From NCBI RefSeq assembly GCF_018139145.2, contig NC_059478.1, forward strand, positions 7,192,001 to 7,256,000: a DNA stretch of 64,000 bases, written 5' to 3'. The stretch comes from Gymnogyps californianus (lineage: Eukaryota > Chordata > Aves > Accipitriformes > Cathartidae). The notes beneath the pieces were generated by a model that was not told the DNA's origin, ran no database searches, and saw only the letters and a list, made by a program, of their open reading frames with translations. Below, piece after piece: positions 10,936 to 24,600 of this stretch; the first letter of the stretch is position 1; each line of letters begins with the position of its first letter. A program made the translations under genes and the position numbers.

Positions 10936-12829
10936 TTTGCTTTTTGACATTTGCTGACAACCCACTCCCCGCCTTCATTTAGCCCTGGCCACTTGCTCCT
11001 CTCCAGCTCTCTGTGGGGAGCTGAACATGGGGATGATTCCCCTGCTCTTGCACACACACCCCAACACCTCCCCAAGGTGAATTTGGGCCAGAGACCAGCA
11101 ACCCAGCTGGGCAGTCATTTCTGCTTCTCTGCAGGTGGTTTCTCACCACGGCACAGAGATGCCCTTGACTACCTTTGCTCCTGGGGCAAGAGGCAGCACA
11201 AGGACATCACGACGAGAGCTCCTTGGGTCCGGGTGTCCCAGAGCTGTGCTGGGACCGTGCCGGCGTGTCAGGCTCCGGGGATACAGCCAGCAGACCCTGA
11301 CCCCTGGCCTCGGGGCTAAAGCCCCAGCTCGCTCGCCCAGGTCTTTGGAGCTGTCGCCTTAGCCTTCATCCCTAGTTATTATACGCAGGTTCCTTGCTAA
11401 GCTCTGGCTGCCAGGGATGGGCTGGAAAATGATGCTTTGCAGAGATGTATCCGAACTCCAACATTAGACTGGGTACTGGCACCTCGCAGCAGCTAAGCGC
11501 TGACAACAACATCGCCTCTGCCTCCTTTCAGAAACCTGAAAGCTTGACGTGCGCTGGAAGGGAAAAAAAAACCACCCGGGCCAGGGGCTGGCGAGGAGGT
11601 TTTGAAGCTGATCGTGGCTGAAGGCTTGTGGGGAGCATCCCGGGAGGCTCCTGCTGCGCCAGGCCAGGTGGAGGGGTGCCCACGGGCATACCTGTCTGGG
11701 GCGATCAGGGCTTCGGCCTGTCTGCTGCGTGTCCTCTGAAGGTCATCAGGGCTGTCCCTGTCCTCGGGCTCTCTCCCGGCTGTGCAGACGCTGCCTTTTG
11801 TTGGGAGGTAATAGCTGGTGTGTGACTGCAGCAATAACTCTTCCTCCCTCGCCGCGCTTCTCGGCGGGATGGCTGCGGCCAGGGCTGCTTCTCTGGCAGG
11901 CTGATCCGTGTGCCCCAGCAGCGTGGCCGTCTCGCCTGGCTTTCTCCAAGCCATTCCTGCTGATGGAGGGCAGGGAGATGCTGCCCCATCCTGCCGGAGT
12001 GGCGGTGTGGGGAGAGATGCTGCACCCAGCAGCTGGAAACGGGAGTGCCGAGCTAAATGCAAACTGGGACCATGCTGACGCTGCTGCGAAGCGGAGGAGC
12101 AGCCTGTGTCCTGCTGCAGCCCCTGGGGACGAGGGCATTAGGAAAGGGCACCTTGCACCGTGCCACTCTCGATGCAGCACAGCCTGCAAACGTGCGTGCT
12201 GGGGCCCGTGCTGTTGGCGGCATCTGAAAAAGCAACCCCACCACGCTGTACCACTTAACCTCTTACATTGGTGAGATGGGGTCTCATCCAGGTCTTCCCT
12301 TCAACGCCTGGTAGATGCCAACCAGCCCAGGCACAGCGACATCCCGGCCAGGGTGCAGGAGGGTACGGGTGCCCAAAGGGGCGAGTCGGTGTCCCCGTGG
12401 CTGTCACAGGAGCTGTGCATCCGAGACCCACCTTCACGTCCTGGTTTATGACACCTGGGTTACCTCCCTTCGGCACGGGGCACAGCAGAGACCAGCTAAC
12501 ACTTGTCCAACAACACCATCAGCGTGAGCCCTCCTGACCCGTGCCAGCGTGAAGCTTCAAAGCCAAAGGAAACCTTTTCCAGGCGTCCTGAGAGGGGCAA
12601 GCGCTCTCAGCTCGGGCACTGCCTGCACCATCCCTGATGTGGCAGGATGATTTTCTGGCCACAAAGCCCCATGGGCACTGCCACCACCCAGCGCCACGGG
12701 CACTGCCTACGCCAGGCACCTGCATCTCCAGCAGTGGCCCCGACCCTTGGCAGCAGGACGGCCCCTCTCCCTGCCCTTTGATCCCCCCGCCGCTGACAGC
12801 TTCCCCGAGGATGTTTTGTTGGTGGTGTC

Positions 12830-12965
12830 ACCCTTGACCATTAGCTCTTCACGCATGACTATAACGTGACATCTCTGATGCGGTGCCGCCAGCAGCCGGT
12901 GACTTCAGGGAGCAATTAAAGCCGAATGAGTCACTGCGGGCGAGAGCATCTTTGACCTCACATCT
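12830..12965. promoter_or_regulatory. Candidate conserved non-coding element
   Basis: A unique block contains ATTAGCTC, ATAACGTGACATC, CAATTAAAGC and an AP-1-like GAGTCACTGC. It differs in texture from the GC-rich flanks. The call is compositional only. Confidence 0.3.
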
Positions 12966-13239
12966 CCATCGCCCACCCGGCCCCAGCCTCACACCACCTC
13001 CTCTCCCCAAACTGCCCCAAAATGCTTTTTCCCCACCTCTTGGGTTGAGGTAGCCAGAGGGAAGGGCTGTAGGATGGGCAAGATGGATTCAGTGGGTCAG
13101 GAGCCAGGTCCAGCACCAGCACAAGGTGATCCATCCCAGGGTACGGGGTTTCGGGGGCATCCCAGCTCTGTCTTGGGGAGCATCCCATCCTGGTGGCCTT
13201 GATCGAGATCTTCCCTGCTGCTGCTCACGTGCCGTCATT

Positions 13240-13360
13240 ATTTTAAGAACAGGGAGGCCAAGGCGGTGGGTTTTTTATGCGATTAGCTGCTGAGATGAAC
13301 GTTAATTAGTTTTCAATTTCCATAAAGTACCCCACTGACAGAAAGATTAGTTAAACCTGC
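13240..13360. promoter_or_regulatory. Candidate conserved non-coding element
   Basis: The AT-rich island contains TTTTTTATGCGATTAGC, CGTTAATTAGTTTTC and CTGACAG, followed by GATTAGTTAAAC. It holds several homeodomain-type TAAT sites and one MEIS-type TGACAG within about 100 bp. Confidence 0.35.
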
Positions 13361-13839
13361 TCACGGCTGCAGAGGATCACTCAGAAATTGGGAAGGGGCG
13401 GAGGAGGGGAGAGGGGGCAGGTAACGGGGGGAGGATGGAAAAGGGGGACTGAACCGCATCGCTGAGCCTTGCAGGGAGGGGAAAGACAGCGGGACTCCGC
13501 CAGCCGCCCATGTGCAATGTGAGGGATATAAATATGTGATGAGAGGAGGGGAAAAATAAAATCCAGGGATATTTCTGGGGCCAGACCCTACAGAAAAGGT
13601 GTGTTGCTCTGCCAGGTCTCTGCTGACCCCCCCACCTTGTCCCTTGAGCCGGGAGGGGAGGCTAAACCACCTCACCCGGCCATAGCACCCACAGCAAACA
13701 CAGCCCCCAAGCTCTGGGGACGGGGCGGTCGTGTTTTGATGATTTTGTGCATTTTCCCCTCTTCCTAAAACCCTCTCCGAAGTAACACCTCCCCCCGTGT
13801 GAGCCGGTGCAACCCGGGGGTGCTGCGGATCCGCCACGT

Positions 13840-13945
13840 GACGGCCGTGGAAGCGAATTGCAAATGACATTTCATTAACGGCTTGAATAAAGCTGTTTTC
13901 CCTCTTTTCCGCTATGCCCAAAAGCGACGGTAATCTTTTGCGCAA
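13840..13945. promoter_or_regulatory. Candidate conserved non-coding element
   Basis: The block contains CACGTGACGG, GCGAATTGCAAATGAC, TTCATTAACGG and GAATAAAGC within 100 bp, in GC-rich surroundings. The mixture of intact CpGs and AT-rich sites suggests selection, but this is not shown directly. Confidence 0.3.
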
Positions 13946-14834
13946 AGTGCTCTTCAAACCCCAAACCAACCCAACCGAGCTGGGGGGGCTCTTCTGGGAG
14001 GGGATTTGCCCCCTGTGTCCTCTCCCCATCAGTGCCTAGCTTTCAGGATGGAGCGATGCTCCTTGCAAAGGGGAGGAAAATAGTGGGTGAAAAGGGGCAG
14101 ATGCCCAAGGAGGGGTGTCCGTGCCCCGGAGCAGGGCAGGAGGATGTCCAAATGTTTTTGGGGCAGGTTTGGGCTCCCAAAAGGGAGGGAGAGTAGCTCA
14201 CCTTGGGAAAAGGTGTTTAATGCTTGGGGCAGCCCCGCAAAGCACGGCGGAGGAGCAGCCACATGCTCCCGGGTTGCACGCCTGGGATGTTCAGCACATG
14301 TTTGATGCCGGAGCCTGAGCGCAGCGGAGTGGGGACGTTGGGGCATCAGCAAACCCAGCCAGGACCACAGCATCCCTCTTCCCTGCTGCCGGAGAGGAGA
14401 GGAGAGAGCTCGATAGGAAGCAGCAAACGCCAGTGGTTCCCAGGCTGCGGATCCCAGGCTGCATGGCCCTTTGCCGGGGCTGTGCCCGGCCAGCCGGTGG
14501 GTGTTGGGTGGTGGGAATGAGGGATGGGGCCGCTGTGCCCTTGGAGAGCGCGGCACGCAGCTGGGCACCGTGCGGCGTCCCCGCTGCGGCCCCTTCCAAA
14601 GCCAGCTGAGACCCCGGGCGCCTGCTCGGCACGCTGCGGCGGGGGGAGCGCTCCCCCAGCCAGCATCCCACGGCGCTCACCCAAGGCACCCCCCAAACAC
14701 CCACGATGGGGGTCCCTAAAACCACGAGTGTGATTTTCCTCCCACGCAGCTGCAGGGACCCCACTCTGCGACCCACGAGGCCAGGCGGGGGCCGGGGCCC
14801 CTGTCATGGTGAGCGGCTCCTGTCCCTGCTCCCG

Positions 14835-14935
14835 CCTTTGACGTTATTCGGCTGGACAGAGGGATGTCTGGGCGAATCATTTTCAACGCTCTTCCATATT
14901 CATAATGGGCTAAATATAGGGGAGCAAAGAGGGAC
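14835..14935. promoter_or_regulatory. Candidate conserved non-coding element with CRE half-site and CArG-like motif
   Basis: The block includes TTTGACGTTATTCGGC, CGAATCATTTTCAACG and TCCATATTCATAATGGGC, then CTAAATATAGG. The last resembles an SRF CArG box, CC(A/T)6GG, with one deviation. Confidence 0.3.
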
Positions 14936-15579
14936 CTGGCAGGCAAAGCCCTCCCCGTGGTCAGAGCCGATGACTTCTCCGCCGAGATGAAATGCCGGCG
15001 TCAGCCCCGCCGTGGCCCCGGGGGGCACGGGGAACCGTACCCCGCCAGCCCCCCGACCAAGAAGCAGTTGTTCAGGGTTTTTTTTTTAGCTCCCAGTGGC
15101 CAAATTCAAAATCGTGTTTTCAGCCAGTCGAGGGAGTCGGCAGAGCAGCCCCGGAGGGGGGCTGCCGGCCCTGGCACCCCCCGCCCTCCCCCCGGTCCTC
15201 TTCTTCATTAAGCGAGAAGGTTAATGATTTCAATTAGGGAGAAGGCAAGCAGCTAAATGAGTATAAATAAAGCTTTTTCTGAGCCGTGGCAGGGAATGGG
15301 CAGGATGGGTGTGGGGGGAGCGGGGGCTCGTGTGACCGGTGTGGGGCTCCCACGGGAAAATACCCACGGCAGGAGAAAGCGCCGCCCGTCCCGCCAAGCC
15401 AGGCCCTTCGCAGGCCCCGGTCTGATGTGCTTACAAAAAGTACTAATAAAGTGATGACTTTTACCCCAACGCCTCCCTTCCTGCCGTTCCCTGAGGAATA
15501 AAGTCTCCATCAGTGGGACCTTGGCTTTCCTCCAGCCCCGGCAGAGCCCCAGTTGCTCACTGGCACCAGCGGTCCCGAG

Positions 15580-15830
15580 CCGTGCCTGTGGCCAAAGCCA
15601 TCCTCGACTTGATTCATGCTGAGAAAAAATACTGTGGAAAGTTAAAACCAGCCCCACGTTATGGAAAAAAGTACCGGCTCCCTGCAGTTTCACAGGGCCC
15701 TCGCAGCTCTAGCAAAACTGGCACTTACTGTACGCAGAAAAGACTATGAATAATATTGAGCCCGGCAAATAGTATTTGCGGTATTATGGATAACTTCTAA
15801 ATAAAGTTGATTCGCCGGTAAATCTGCTGG
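15580..15830. promoter_or_regulatory. Candidate conserved non-coding element
   Basis: A low-repeat block has AT-rich segments around ATGAATAATATTGAGCC near 15747, TATTATGGATAAC near 15782 and AAATAAAGTTGATTCGCC near 15799. The right part (15735-15830) is the most distinctive. No coding interpretation is apparent. Confidence 0.35.
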
Positions 15831-16779
15831 TCTCCCTCACCAAGGTGTCCCTGCCTGTTTGCGGCGAGGCGTGGAAAGGCGAGCCCTGGGCAGAGCATCC
15901 CGGGGGAGTTCCCACAGCGGGAGTCCTGGGGGCTGCCCCTCCTTGTCCCCACCGTGTTAAACACCGCCATCGGTTTTCTGGTTCGACGGCAGCTCTCATG
16001 CCGGGGTTTTTTTGGCAGGTACCCGCAAGCCTGTGACATCTGTTCGGTGCGATGGCTCCTGGGGACAGAGGGAAACGCCAGGCTGCAGCAAAGGTGTGTG
16101 GCTAAGTCCTAGGTAAGAGTCACGCACAGGGGTGCAATCGTGGGAAGCAGGTTTAATTTCTTGTCCTGCTGCGAGTTTGCAATTCAGTGTGAGACGAAGC
16201 GAGAAAAAAAAGTGAGGGGGTTTCTGTTCTGGGGTTTGAATTAACATATTTTGGGGCATCTGGAGTTCTAATAGCAAAGTGTGTCCCTTCCAGCACAAAT
16301 AGATCAGCTCCTGTACTAGGCTGGCTTAGCAGAAACTCAGAGCTTATGCTTAATACGAGCAGTTTCACTGAATGCAAAGCAAGAAAGGTACAGGAGGTTG
16401 TATGTGCGTGTGTGTGTGGCTCCTTCATGCCACAGCACAGAAACACAGGCACAAATGCCCAAACCTGCTAGAAACAGCCCGTCAGTCCCTTGAGAGGTTC
16501 GGTGCAGGTAGGTCTGCTGGTGTCCCCAGGGACCCCGGAGCATCTCTGCCTTCTTTAACCCAACCCGCACTCACAAGCAGTGGATGGCTCCTGGTTTAGA
16601 GGTGGGGAAAACCCCGGATTCAGCTCACCAGCGGGGATGGGAATGGGCTGTCAGGCTGGCATCAGCTGCCGAGGCATTTGCAGGGCCGTGGGATGGCAGC
16701 GGCAGGAGGACGGTGGTGCTGCCCGGCTGCTGCGCTGACAAGTCGTGCCCTCGGCGTCCTCCAGCACATTTTCCCCTTG

Positions 16780-17000
16780 TGAGAAACTCAGCAATATCTT
16801 TTCCCTGAAAAAAAATGTATTCTGTGACTCATGGAAAAGGTAAGATAAAGTACAGCCCCCACACTTGAATAGATATGTGGCTATTTTAATAGATGAGGCA
16901 ATAAATAAACCTGGTAGAGATTTTTCAAGTTTTCATTCATTTTTGATGGAGAGAAATTATTCCTTTTCCTCCATAAATATAAAAAAGTTCTCACTAGGGA
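16780..17000. promoter_or_regulatory. Candidate conserved non-coding element
   Basis: An AT-rich stretch of unique sequence includes TGTGACTCATGG, TTTTAATAGATGAGG and CAATAAATAAACC, ending in CCATAAATATAAAAAAG. TGACTCA near 16823 is a consensus AP-1 site. Confidence 0.35.
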
Positions 17001-17449
17001 GCTGGGAGCTCCCAGCACAATTTCCAGGTCCCCCAGCTTCATGCCATGGCACCCAAAGCACCTTTTAAAGGCCCAGCTCCGGGAACTGAGGGCTTAGGTG
17101 AGAATACCTTGCATTAGAAATTAACCACGACAAAGTTTCCAGCTGTCTGGTGGAAGAAGAAAGCCAAGCACCCTAAAAGCCCCAACCCTGGGAGGATTTA
17201 TTTCAATAAGGTTGATTCATTTACAGCATGTAGTCTTTAAAAATAAACGTTTTATGCCGATCCCGTGATTTCAGAAAGGCTGAGCTCGGCAGCATGGGGT
17301 GGCCGTGCCTGTCTCCTCTTTTAACTGTCAAACACGGAGACATCTCGAGAGGCTCAGGGAAAGCAGCTCTCTTCTCCGCTGTGCTGCCAGCAAGAACCTT
17401 CTCTGTGCCGGCTGCGGCACGGCAGAGTCCCGAGACTCAGCCCTGGACC

Positions 17450-17600
17450 TCCAAAATGCCTTTCAGTTCACCTTTGAGATACATTTAGTAACTCGCCTTA
17501 ATATTGATGCCCTCCATATACATCGCCGCGGAAGGACTCTCGGCCTTGGCCAGCGTAATTATATGTTCAATATTAACGGTCTTCATCCGTCAAAGCTCGC
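17450..17600. promoter_or_regulatory. Candidate conserved non-coding element
   Basis: The block contains ACATTTAGTAACTCGCC, TTAATATTGATGCCC, CGTAATTATATG and CAATATTAACGG. Intact CpGs next to TAAT sites in a small AT-rich window suggest a regulatory element. A neighbouring weaker island lies at 17100-17270. Confidence 0.35.
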
Positions 17601-18608
17601 CGGCATGTGCCCGTCCTCATCCCACGGGGCTGGGCGAGCGCTCCACCCTCCCCAAAAGCCGCCCGCCAGCCCTCGGTAGACCCTCTGGAGAAGAAGCCAA
17701 GGATGGTTTTGAGATCATCTTCCAGTGCTGGTTTAGGGATTAGACCAAAACACAAGAAAGTACCAGCCCCCCCATTCAGAAAGGCTCATTTCTCTTGACT
17801 CGTTAGCCTCCTCCTGCCTGATGGACCAAGCAAGCACCAAGGTGGCTGCTGGCTTTGGCCAGACCAAACAAGACTGATGATACTTAATGGCCAGAAGACC
17901 TGACCAAAGAGGACCATGCAGCTAAGGACCTGCAGCCATATCTCAAGTGGCATTAGGAAAAGACAAGGAGCCCTTCTTGATGTGGCATGCTGCAGGCTTG
18001 GGAGATCTTTGAGGAGCTGCAGATGGCCCCAGCCATGCAACCCCAATTTATTCTTCCCCAAAAGCTTCAGCTCCATGGGACCTCGCTTGTTTTGAGACAA
18101 ACTTGCTAAGCCCATGCAAGGACTGGGCACAGTGGTGGCCACAGAGAGGGTCCTCCCTCCATCCCATGCACGAGCCCCTCATGTTGCACAGAGCTGTGCC
18201 AGGGACCTTGTCTGGGGAAGTCACACCGTCACCATCAGCAAATCACGGCCAGACCGGTGGCACGAGCATCCCCCGTGGCAGCCGGGACCCCGACCCACTG
18301 CAGAGGGTCCAGGGCAGGCTCGGGGCGGGGGCTGCAGTCCCCGGCACAGCAGTCTCCATGGGGATGGCAAAGCGAGATAAAAGGGTTTTTTTCTAGTTGA
18401 TCCTTTATGCTATTAGGGCCTTTTCCTCTGGGTAAGCATGAAGTCTGCCTCTTTCCTGGCTGTTATTAAAAGTCAGGGCTAAAATCCCTTTGGGAGTGGG
18501 GAAGGCAGATAATCCCTGCTCCTCCTGACCTTCTTTCCCTCCTCGCTTTGCAAGGTTATTGCAACTCCCCAGGAGTAGCTGCTCTACATGATATACTCCT
18601 TCCCCTCC

Positions 18609-18633
18609 AAAAAAAAAAAAAAAAAAAAAAAAA
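18609..18633. repeat. A25 homopolymer
   Basis: An uninterrupted run of 25 A follows a C/T-rich stretch. Nothing upstream resembles a retroposed gene or SINE, so I treat it as a simple repeat. Confidence 0.9.
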
Positions 18634-21600
18634 GACTTTTGCACCCTGGGAGCCCTTCAGCCGGAGGGGTCCCTGCAGCTGCAGCCAACTGCCCCCCAAG
18701 CGCCCCATCACCCATGCAGCCCAAGTGGTTATTCCTCGCCCCTCCGTAAACAGCAGCTACAGAGTCAGCTGGCAATATACATCTCAAACCTGCTAGAAGG
18801 GCAAAAGAGGGAGAAAAAAAAAAAAAATAAAAAAAAAATCGCCTTAAACGACAAAACTTCTATCCTATTCCTCCTCTGCAGAATAAACAGCTAAAAGCGG
18901 TTTACTCTTCTCCAGCATCGCAGACATCTGTCCCCAAGGCTGAGAAGCCGCGTGATGAATTCCAGCAGCAGAGGGGATTTTTGCCTCTGCTTTTAAAAAG
19001 CCCCCAAACTACGGGGTTTACACCAAGAAAGCGCTGACGCAGCCTTCGCCGCCGCAGCTCTCGTGGCGCGGGGGATGCGGGGATGCAGGCAGGGGAGAGG
19101 AGCCACGCAGGGAAGGGAGAGCTGCCGACGAACAACCTCCTGCGTTGGGATATATGCCTTTAATGGCAGGCTAATCACTTATATCGATGCTGATTTAGGG
19201 CTGGGGATGTGGAAATCCCAGGGCTGTTGGGCGGGTTGTGCGTGGCTCCAGCTACCTCTAGTGGAAAGCAGACAGAAGCGGCTGCCCTTGGCTGCACCAC
19301 TTCTACATCAAGGGCTTGATTTACTCCAAGGGGCTTTGCATCCACCTGCTTGGAAGTCTTATTGCAGTATTTAGCTGCGAGAAACACTTCAACCTATCAC
19401 TCGCAGCCCAAACATAGGTGAACGTGACTAAGTCTAGCGATGGTCCTGATTTTGGGTGGCCTTTCTGGAAGAGAAAGGCCAGGACCTGCTTATCCCACAT
19501 GGTTGGGCTGGGTGCAGAAGCTCCACGTTGTTTAAGAGCTCAATGAGCTGCTCCTGACGGCCCCAGCATCTTGGGCATCCCCTCAGCAGAGTGGCCAGGG
19601 GTTTTTTGCAAGACCACAAGCAGGATGAGAGGCCCATTTTCCTGGTACGTGGCATGGGTGAGTCAGTCCCTTGAGGTCTGGCAGGGCTCTGTGACCTCCC
19701 TGTAAGGACAGCCAGCGAGGCTGGGCGCAGAAGGACGGGCACCTTTCTCCTCAAGTATGCTGTGCCGTCACCAGCCGCTGAGACACGTTCTCAATTAGCA
19801 TCACAACCTGGATATAAATTAGGAAAAACGGCGTTCAGTGGAGGAGCCTTCACTATCACCATTGCAGTAAACACGCTCTCGCTGCAAAGGTGCATGGCTG
19901 CAAAGAGCTGACAAAAACATGAGGGATGAGCACAACAAGCTTTACTCTGCTAGCAAAAGTGCTTCAGTGGCATATCTGTGCCCAGGGGAGAGGCCCCTTC
20001 GCTGGATTTTCTAGGTGTAACCCCACGGAGACCCAAACCACTTATTGCTCCCTTCTAGCCTCAAAACCTATTGTATTTTCCACATGCACTAAAGCGATTT
20101 TATTTCAAAAAAGAAAGAAAAGTTAGTTACTTATTCACACGAATCCAGGAACCGGCACTTTCCAAAAGGTCCCCAGATTGACTGCCCTTAACAACAGCAA
20201 AGGTTCCCTAACGCCACACGGTCCTGCACCCAGAAACAACTGCTGTAAAGAAGTATGCACAGCCTTTAAAATTATGACTATAGCCTATAAAGAAACAGAA
20301 ACATTTTTCAGTACCTCCAGCAAGCTCTGGCCTCGCAGCCTTGGGGTCTGCCTGGGAGAGACCTCTTGCAATAAACCTGGGCCAGGCAGATGGAAAGAGT
20401 GGCAGCTAGTTGCACCCAAAGCAGAAACCACTTTTTCATGCTCTTTTTCGCACTGTCACCCAAATGCAAGGGGAGGAAGCAAGGCTATCATCCCCCCCTC
20501 AGTTTCAGAAGTCCCTGAAAACAGTTGCAAAAAATGGTTAACAAGCTCTAAGTGTCAGAGACAAGTGGGGCTGATGGGAAGGATTAGACATTAATGAGAG
20601 CCATCTTCCAAAGCATCCATCACTCCGCTTTCATGAGTTTCTTAATGTGGTGGGAACTCTGCCATGGCTGGATTCCTTTTATTTAAAGCAGAGATAAAAA
20701 GCTGGGGAGGTATTAATATTAATTAAGAGACAGACATTTGCAGAAACTTTCTTTACCCCATATCACACCCAGCTCTCAGTCCCACTTCAGGGAACAACCA
20801 GATTTTTTCCAGAAAGAACTAAATTGTTCTGCAGAATTTATGAGTCTTTGTCACTTCTGCTGGGACTTTTATCCCACAGGGCAGGAAGCGAAGGCTGCAC
20901 CAGATGAAAGCTGCTCACAACCCAATTCTCTCTCCCGGGGCGTGTTGCAAATGTTTCCATTTTTCTTGAAATTCCCTGTGGAATTTCTGAAACGAGAAAA
21001 AAATCCTGCCCTGATGCTGAAATAAGGTCTTAATTTTTGAAAAGCAAGAAAATAAAAAAGCTGGAGGGAAATGCCTTCGGTTTGCGCGCTTGCCTGGGGA
21101 GATGCGGCGAGGGGGAGCTCCAGGCGTGGGGTAGGCGCTGCTGGACGGAGCCCTGCAGTGGTGGTGGGGACACAGCTGGTGGGACTTCCACCCTGGGGTA
21201 GGGTATGGACCATGAGGACACATGCAAGAGGTTTCCCATCGCAACATGGTGCTTGGCCTGTTGCAAGTCACCCCGTGTCACCCCATGGTCCTCGCCGGCT
21301 GCGGGAGGATTAATTCCCAAGCCCCCAGGACACCACGGTTTTAATTGATGGGTGGCAGAGTCGCCCAGCCCTGGTCGGCAGGCTTCGCTTTTCGCTGCCG
21401 TTTGTCTCTTTGGGTTTTTGTCAAACCTTGTCCTTGATCTGTGCGAAATGGGCTTCCCAGCCAAACGCTGTCTCGGGCAGCCATCTCCAGATGACAGCAA
21501 GTAAACTGATGAGCTGCAGTTGGGAATTGTTTAAATGAAATGATGCCCTGGAAGCACCCGGGCAGACGCGCCGTACCTGCGCCACTGATAACAGATGGGG

Positions 21601-24600
21601 GAAAGCGAGAACCAGGAGACGCTGCTTCTCCATGAGAGCACAAAACCTGGATCACCCCTCCTGGTTTTCTGTATCGAGCTTAAAAGAAGAGGGAAAGCAG
21701 AAGGCAACTGCTGAGGTTAGCACAGGCTCCTCTGTCTGTGGGTGTCCACAGGGACGTGGGGGTGTCCTCTATGTAACCAGGTTTGCCAAATCTGGAGACA
21801 ACCCCTGCAAAATCCATCGCAGGGGAGAATTAGGCTAGAAAGTGGGTAGCATCACGGTCTCCTTCCCCTGCAAGTGTGGTCGGACAGACACTCCTGCTTG
21901 GCATGACCCCTCCTAAGAGCCACGGAGGCTGTAGGACCCCAAGGTGAGCACAGATCAGCTCCAAGAGGGCCATGAAGCGCAGGTAGCCAAGTTAGGAATG
22001 AGCTGCCATATAAAAGCTGCCCCATTGCTTAAAAAAAAAAAAAGCTAGAGAGCTCATTAGTTAAGTGAGCTGAGGATTTTAGGTGAAGAGCCTGCTGGAT
22101 GCTGTAAGGCAGAGCTAGCCCCTGCATTAATTAAAGGGGTTGGAATAGGGGCCAGGCTGGGGGAGAAGCAAAGACAGAACAAGGTCATGTGAAATAGGGA
22201 AACTGAGGCACACAGGCCTGCCTCACCCTGGGCTAACCAGGGTTAGCATCCCACGCCCTGCTCGCACTCACATTTAAGGGATGAGAGAGCAGGAACACAA
22301 ACGTTGCAGGAGACCTGGCTGTTAAATGTGATGGGCAAATCCCGCCCAGGCACGGCCCCATTCCTGATGCCCCCAGCAAGAGCCAGCAGAGCCCAAGGGG
22401 ATGGCGACCCCTGCACAGGGAGAAGTTGCTTCAGGCTGGTGGAGGTCCCCCCTCTCCTCTTGTCCCACAGCTGGGGACCCCGCATCCCGGCAGCAGGCAG
22501 AGGAGCGGGGATGAACCGCTGCCTAATTTTACCCTGCTGCCTCCTTGGTTGCCTTGAGCCCAGCTTTGGAAATAAAAATTGGGAGGGGAAAAAAAAAACC
22601 CCAAAAACGAAGACTTTGTAACCTTCTGGAAAACTTTTGACTGCTGAAATAATGCAGGCAAAGAAAGGATCAAGAGTGATAAACAAAAATAACCAGCTCC
22701 TTGTCCCGCAGCCCATCTGTCGTTCGGGGCTCGGCCACGAGATGGAGGCTTCTGCCCGCAGAGAGGAGCCAGGACAGCCCCTCAGGGGCCCCAGAGAGGT
22801 CCCCAGCCAGTTGTGGGGTCCCCAGCCGCTGTCCCCCATCTCCTGGGGACACGCCGGGGCTGCCCGGGCACTGCGGTGCTTTGGGGATGAATTGGGACCT
22901 GGCCCCGGAGCATCCCCGAAGGTGACCGCTGCATCCTCGTCCTCCGTCCCCCAAGCCAGGCCACCACCGGGGTTTGCTGCAAAATCTAGTAGTTTGACTC
23001 GGTGGAAAGCTGGAGCAAACACATAGGAGGGGGCTTCTTCCCTCCTCCCCAGCACCGCTGTCCCCCTCAGGAGCCCAGGGACAGGCTGGGCAGGCAAAGG
23101 GGGCTGGTGTGGCCGACCCCCTGTGAGATGCTCCTGCCTGGGGGAAAATTGTCAGGAATTTCAGTGAGACATTCCCAGCAAAAAAATCAGGTTTCAGCAA
23201 AATTGTTACACTCTCCACTTGGGATTTTTTTCAGCTGGCTAGCAGGGAAATTGGGAAAAAGCAGTCTGGGTGAGTGCTTAGTATTCCTGTGCCTCCTTGG
23301 TGAGCCAAATTGGAGCAGAAATGCCTGGCTTCTGCCACACGTGCCAGAGCAAACAGGAAAACACCCCTGAAGTCTCATTTTTATCAACATTTTTCTGTAA
23401 AAAAGGGCCTGCTTTCTGTATTATTTAGAAGTTGCAGGTCTTCCCAGGGGGAAGGGAATCCCCTTTCCTGTCTGCCCGAAGCCCTTGCAGCTGCAAGCAC
23501 AGGCACCGCATCTCCTTGTCCCCCAGAGTGCAGGCGAGGTGCCTGGATCTTGGGGTGCCCCATTTCCCATGAGTGCTGAAGCCAGGGTGGTGCCGGGGAG
23601 GGATCCCATTGATTTATGGGGTAGTGATGTCTGTGCAAGGGGTGAGAACGAAACGCCTTACCTTTCCAACCTCTTTCTTGCAGTAGCCAAAACCCGACAG
23701 CATTAACACTTGCTGGAGGAGTGACCCATCATCCCGGCATCCCACGGATGGGACGATGTGGCTCAAAGGGACAGCGTGTGGACAAACACCCACCGCCACC
23801 CCGGCGAGGCCACTGCACCCTTCGCGTGGGGCAGGGTGCCGTCACGGCCCCGTGGCAGAGGTGATTAATTAGCGGCGTGGCGGCAGCGAACATGTGTCGG
23901 CCTCCACATCTGCCCCTCGACAGCAGGGTGCCATAAGCGAGGTGTCACCGCTTTCCTGCTCACCTCCTTCCCCGACGTAATCGGCTGCGACATCCGCACC
24001 AGCTGCTCCGAGAAGCAAAAACACCGGCCGGTCCCTGCCCGGCACCCCGACCGCGGGCAGCTCCTGCTACGGCGCTACGTGGGTGCCTGGAAGTGGGTCC
24101 CCGTGGTCAGCCATGGGGTCAGGGCCAGTGAGGGGTGGCACCTACGCGTCCTTCCCAGTGGGTCCCTTACGCCAAGGCAGGAGGGGAGCAGATCCAGGGG
24201 AGCAGCAGCCATTCCACACCCCGGTTTGCAAACCTTTGGATGTCAGAGGAATTTGGTAACGCACTGGTTTCTCATGCTGCATTAGTGATTAATAGAAATG
24301 TTAATAGCGTGCTGGGGGTGACTGGCTCAGCAAAGCAGTTTGCAGCTGCTGTTAGATGGGGTGGGACGATGAAAAGTGGAGCCTTTTAGCCAGTGCTCTG
24401 CAGGCAGAGGGAGAGGGATGGCTGGCACATACCACGCTGTACTGGTAACTAGCACGCACACAGACAGGGCTTTTTATCCTTAAGAAATTTTTAAGGAGCT
24501 GTTGGGACAAGTCCTGCCTTCATTATCCCCATGCGAGTTCCTTTGTGGGATGCACTGGGATCTCACCACTCCTGCGCATACCCCATGAAATCCCATCCTT

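Larger units (their letters stand above)
9340..18600. other. Intergenic DNA, no gene recognised; several AT-rich candidate regulatory islands
   Basis: This is GC- and CpG-rich unique sequence without recognisable exons or interspersed repeats. It alternates with 100-250 bp AT-rich islands that contain TAAT-type sites. The clearest islands are listed separately. Others are weaker, for example 9735-9790 and 15210-15290. The many open frames are chance frames. Confidence 0.6.

Noticed and set aside
18405..18633. Retroposed sequence ending in a poly(A) tail
   Set aside because: The 200 bases before the A25 run match no gene or SINE that I recognise, and no flanking duplication is visible.
22243..23097. 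284-residue minus-strand open frame, the longest in the window
   Set aside because: It has low-complexity Pro/Arg/Gly/Ser-rich composition, overlaps equally open frames on the other strand, and shows no domain or splice context. It is a chance frame in GC-rich DNA.
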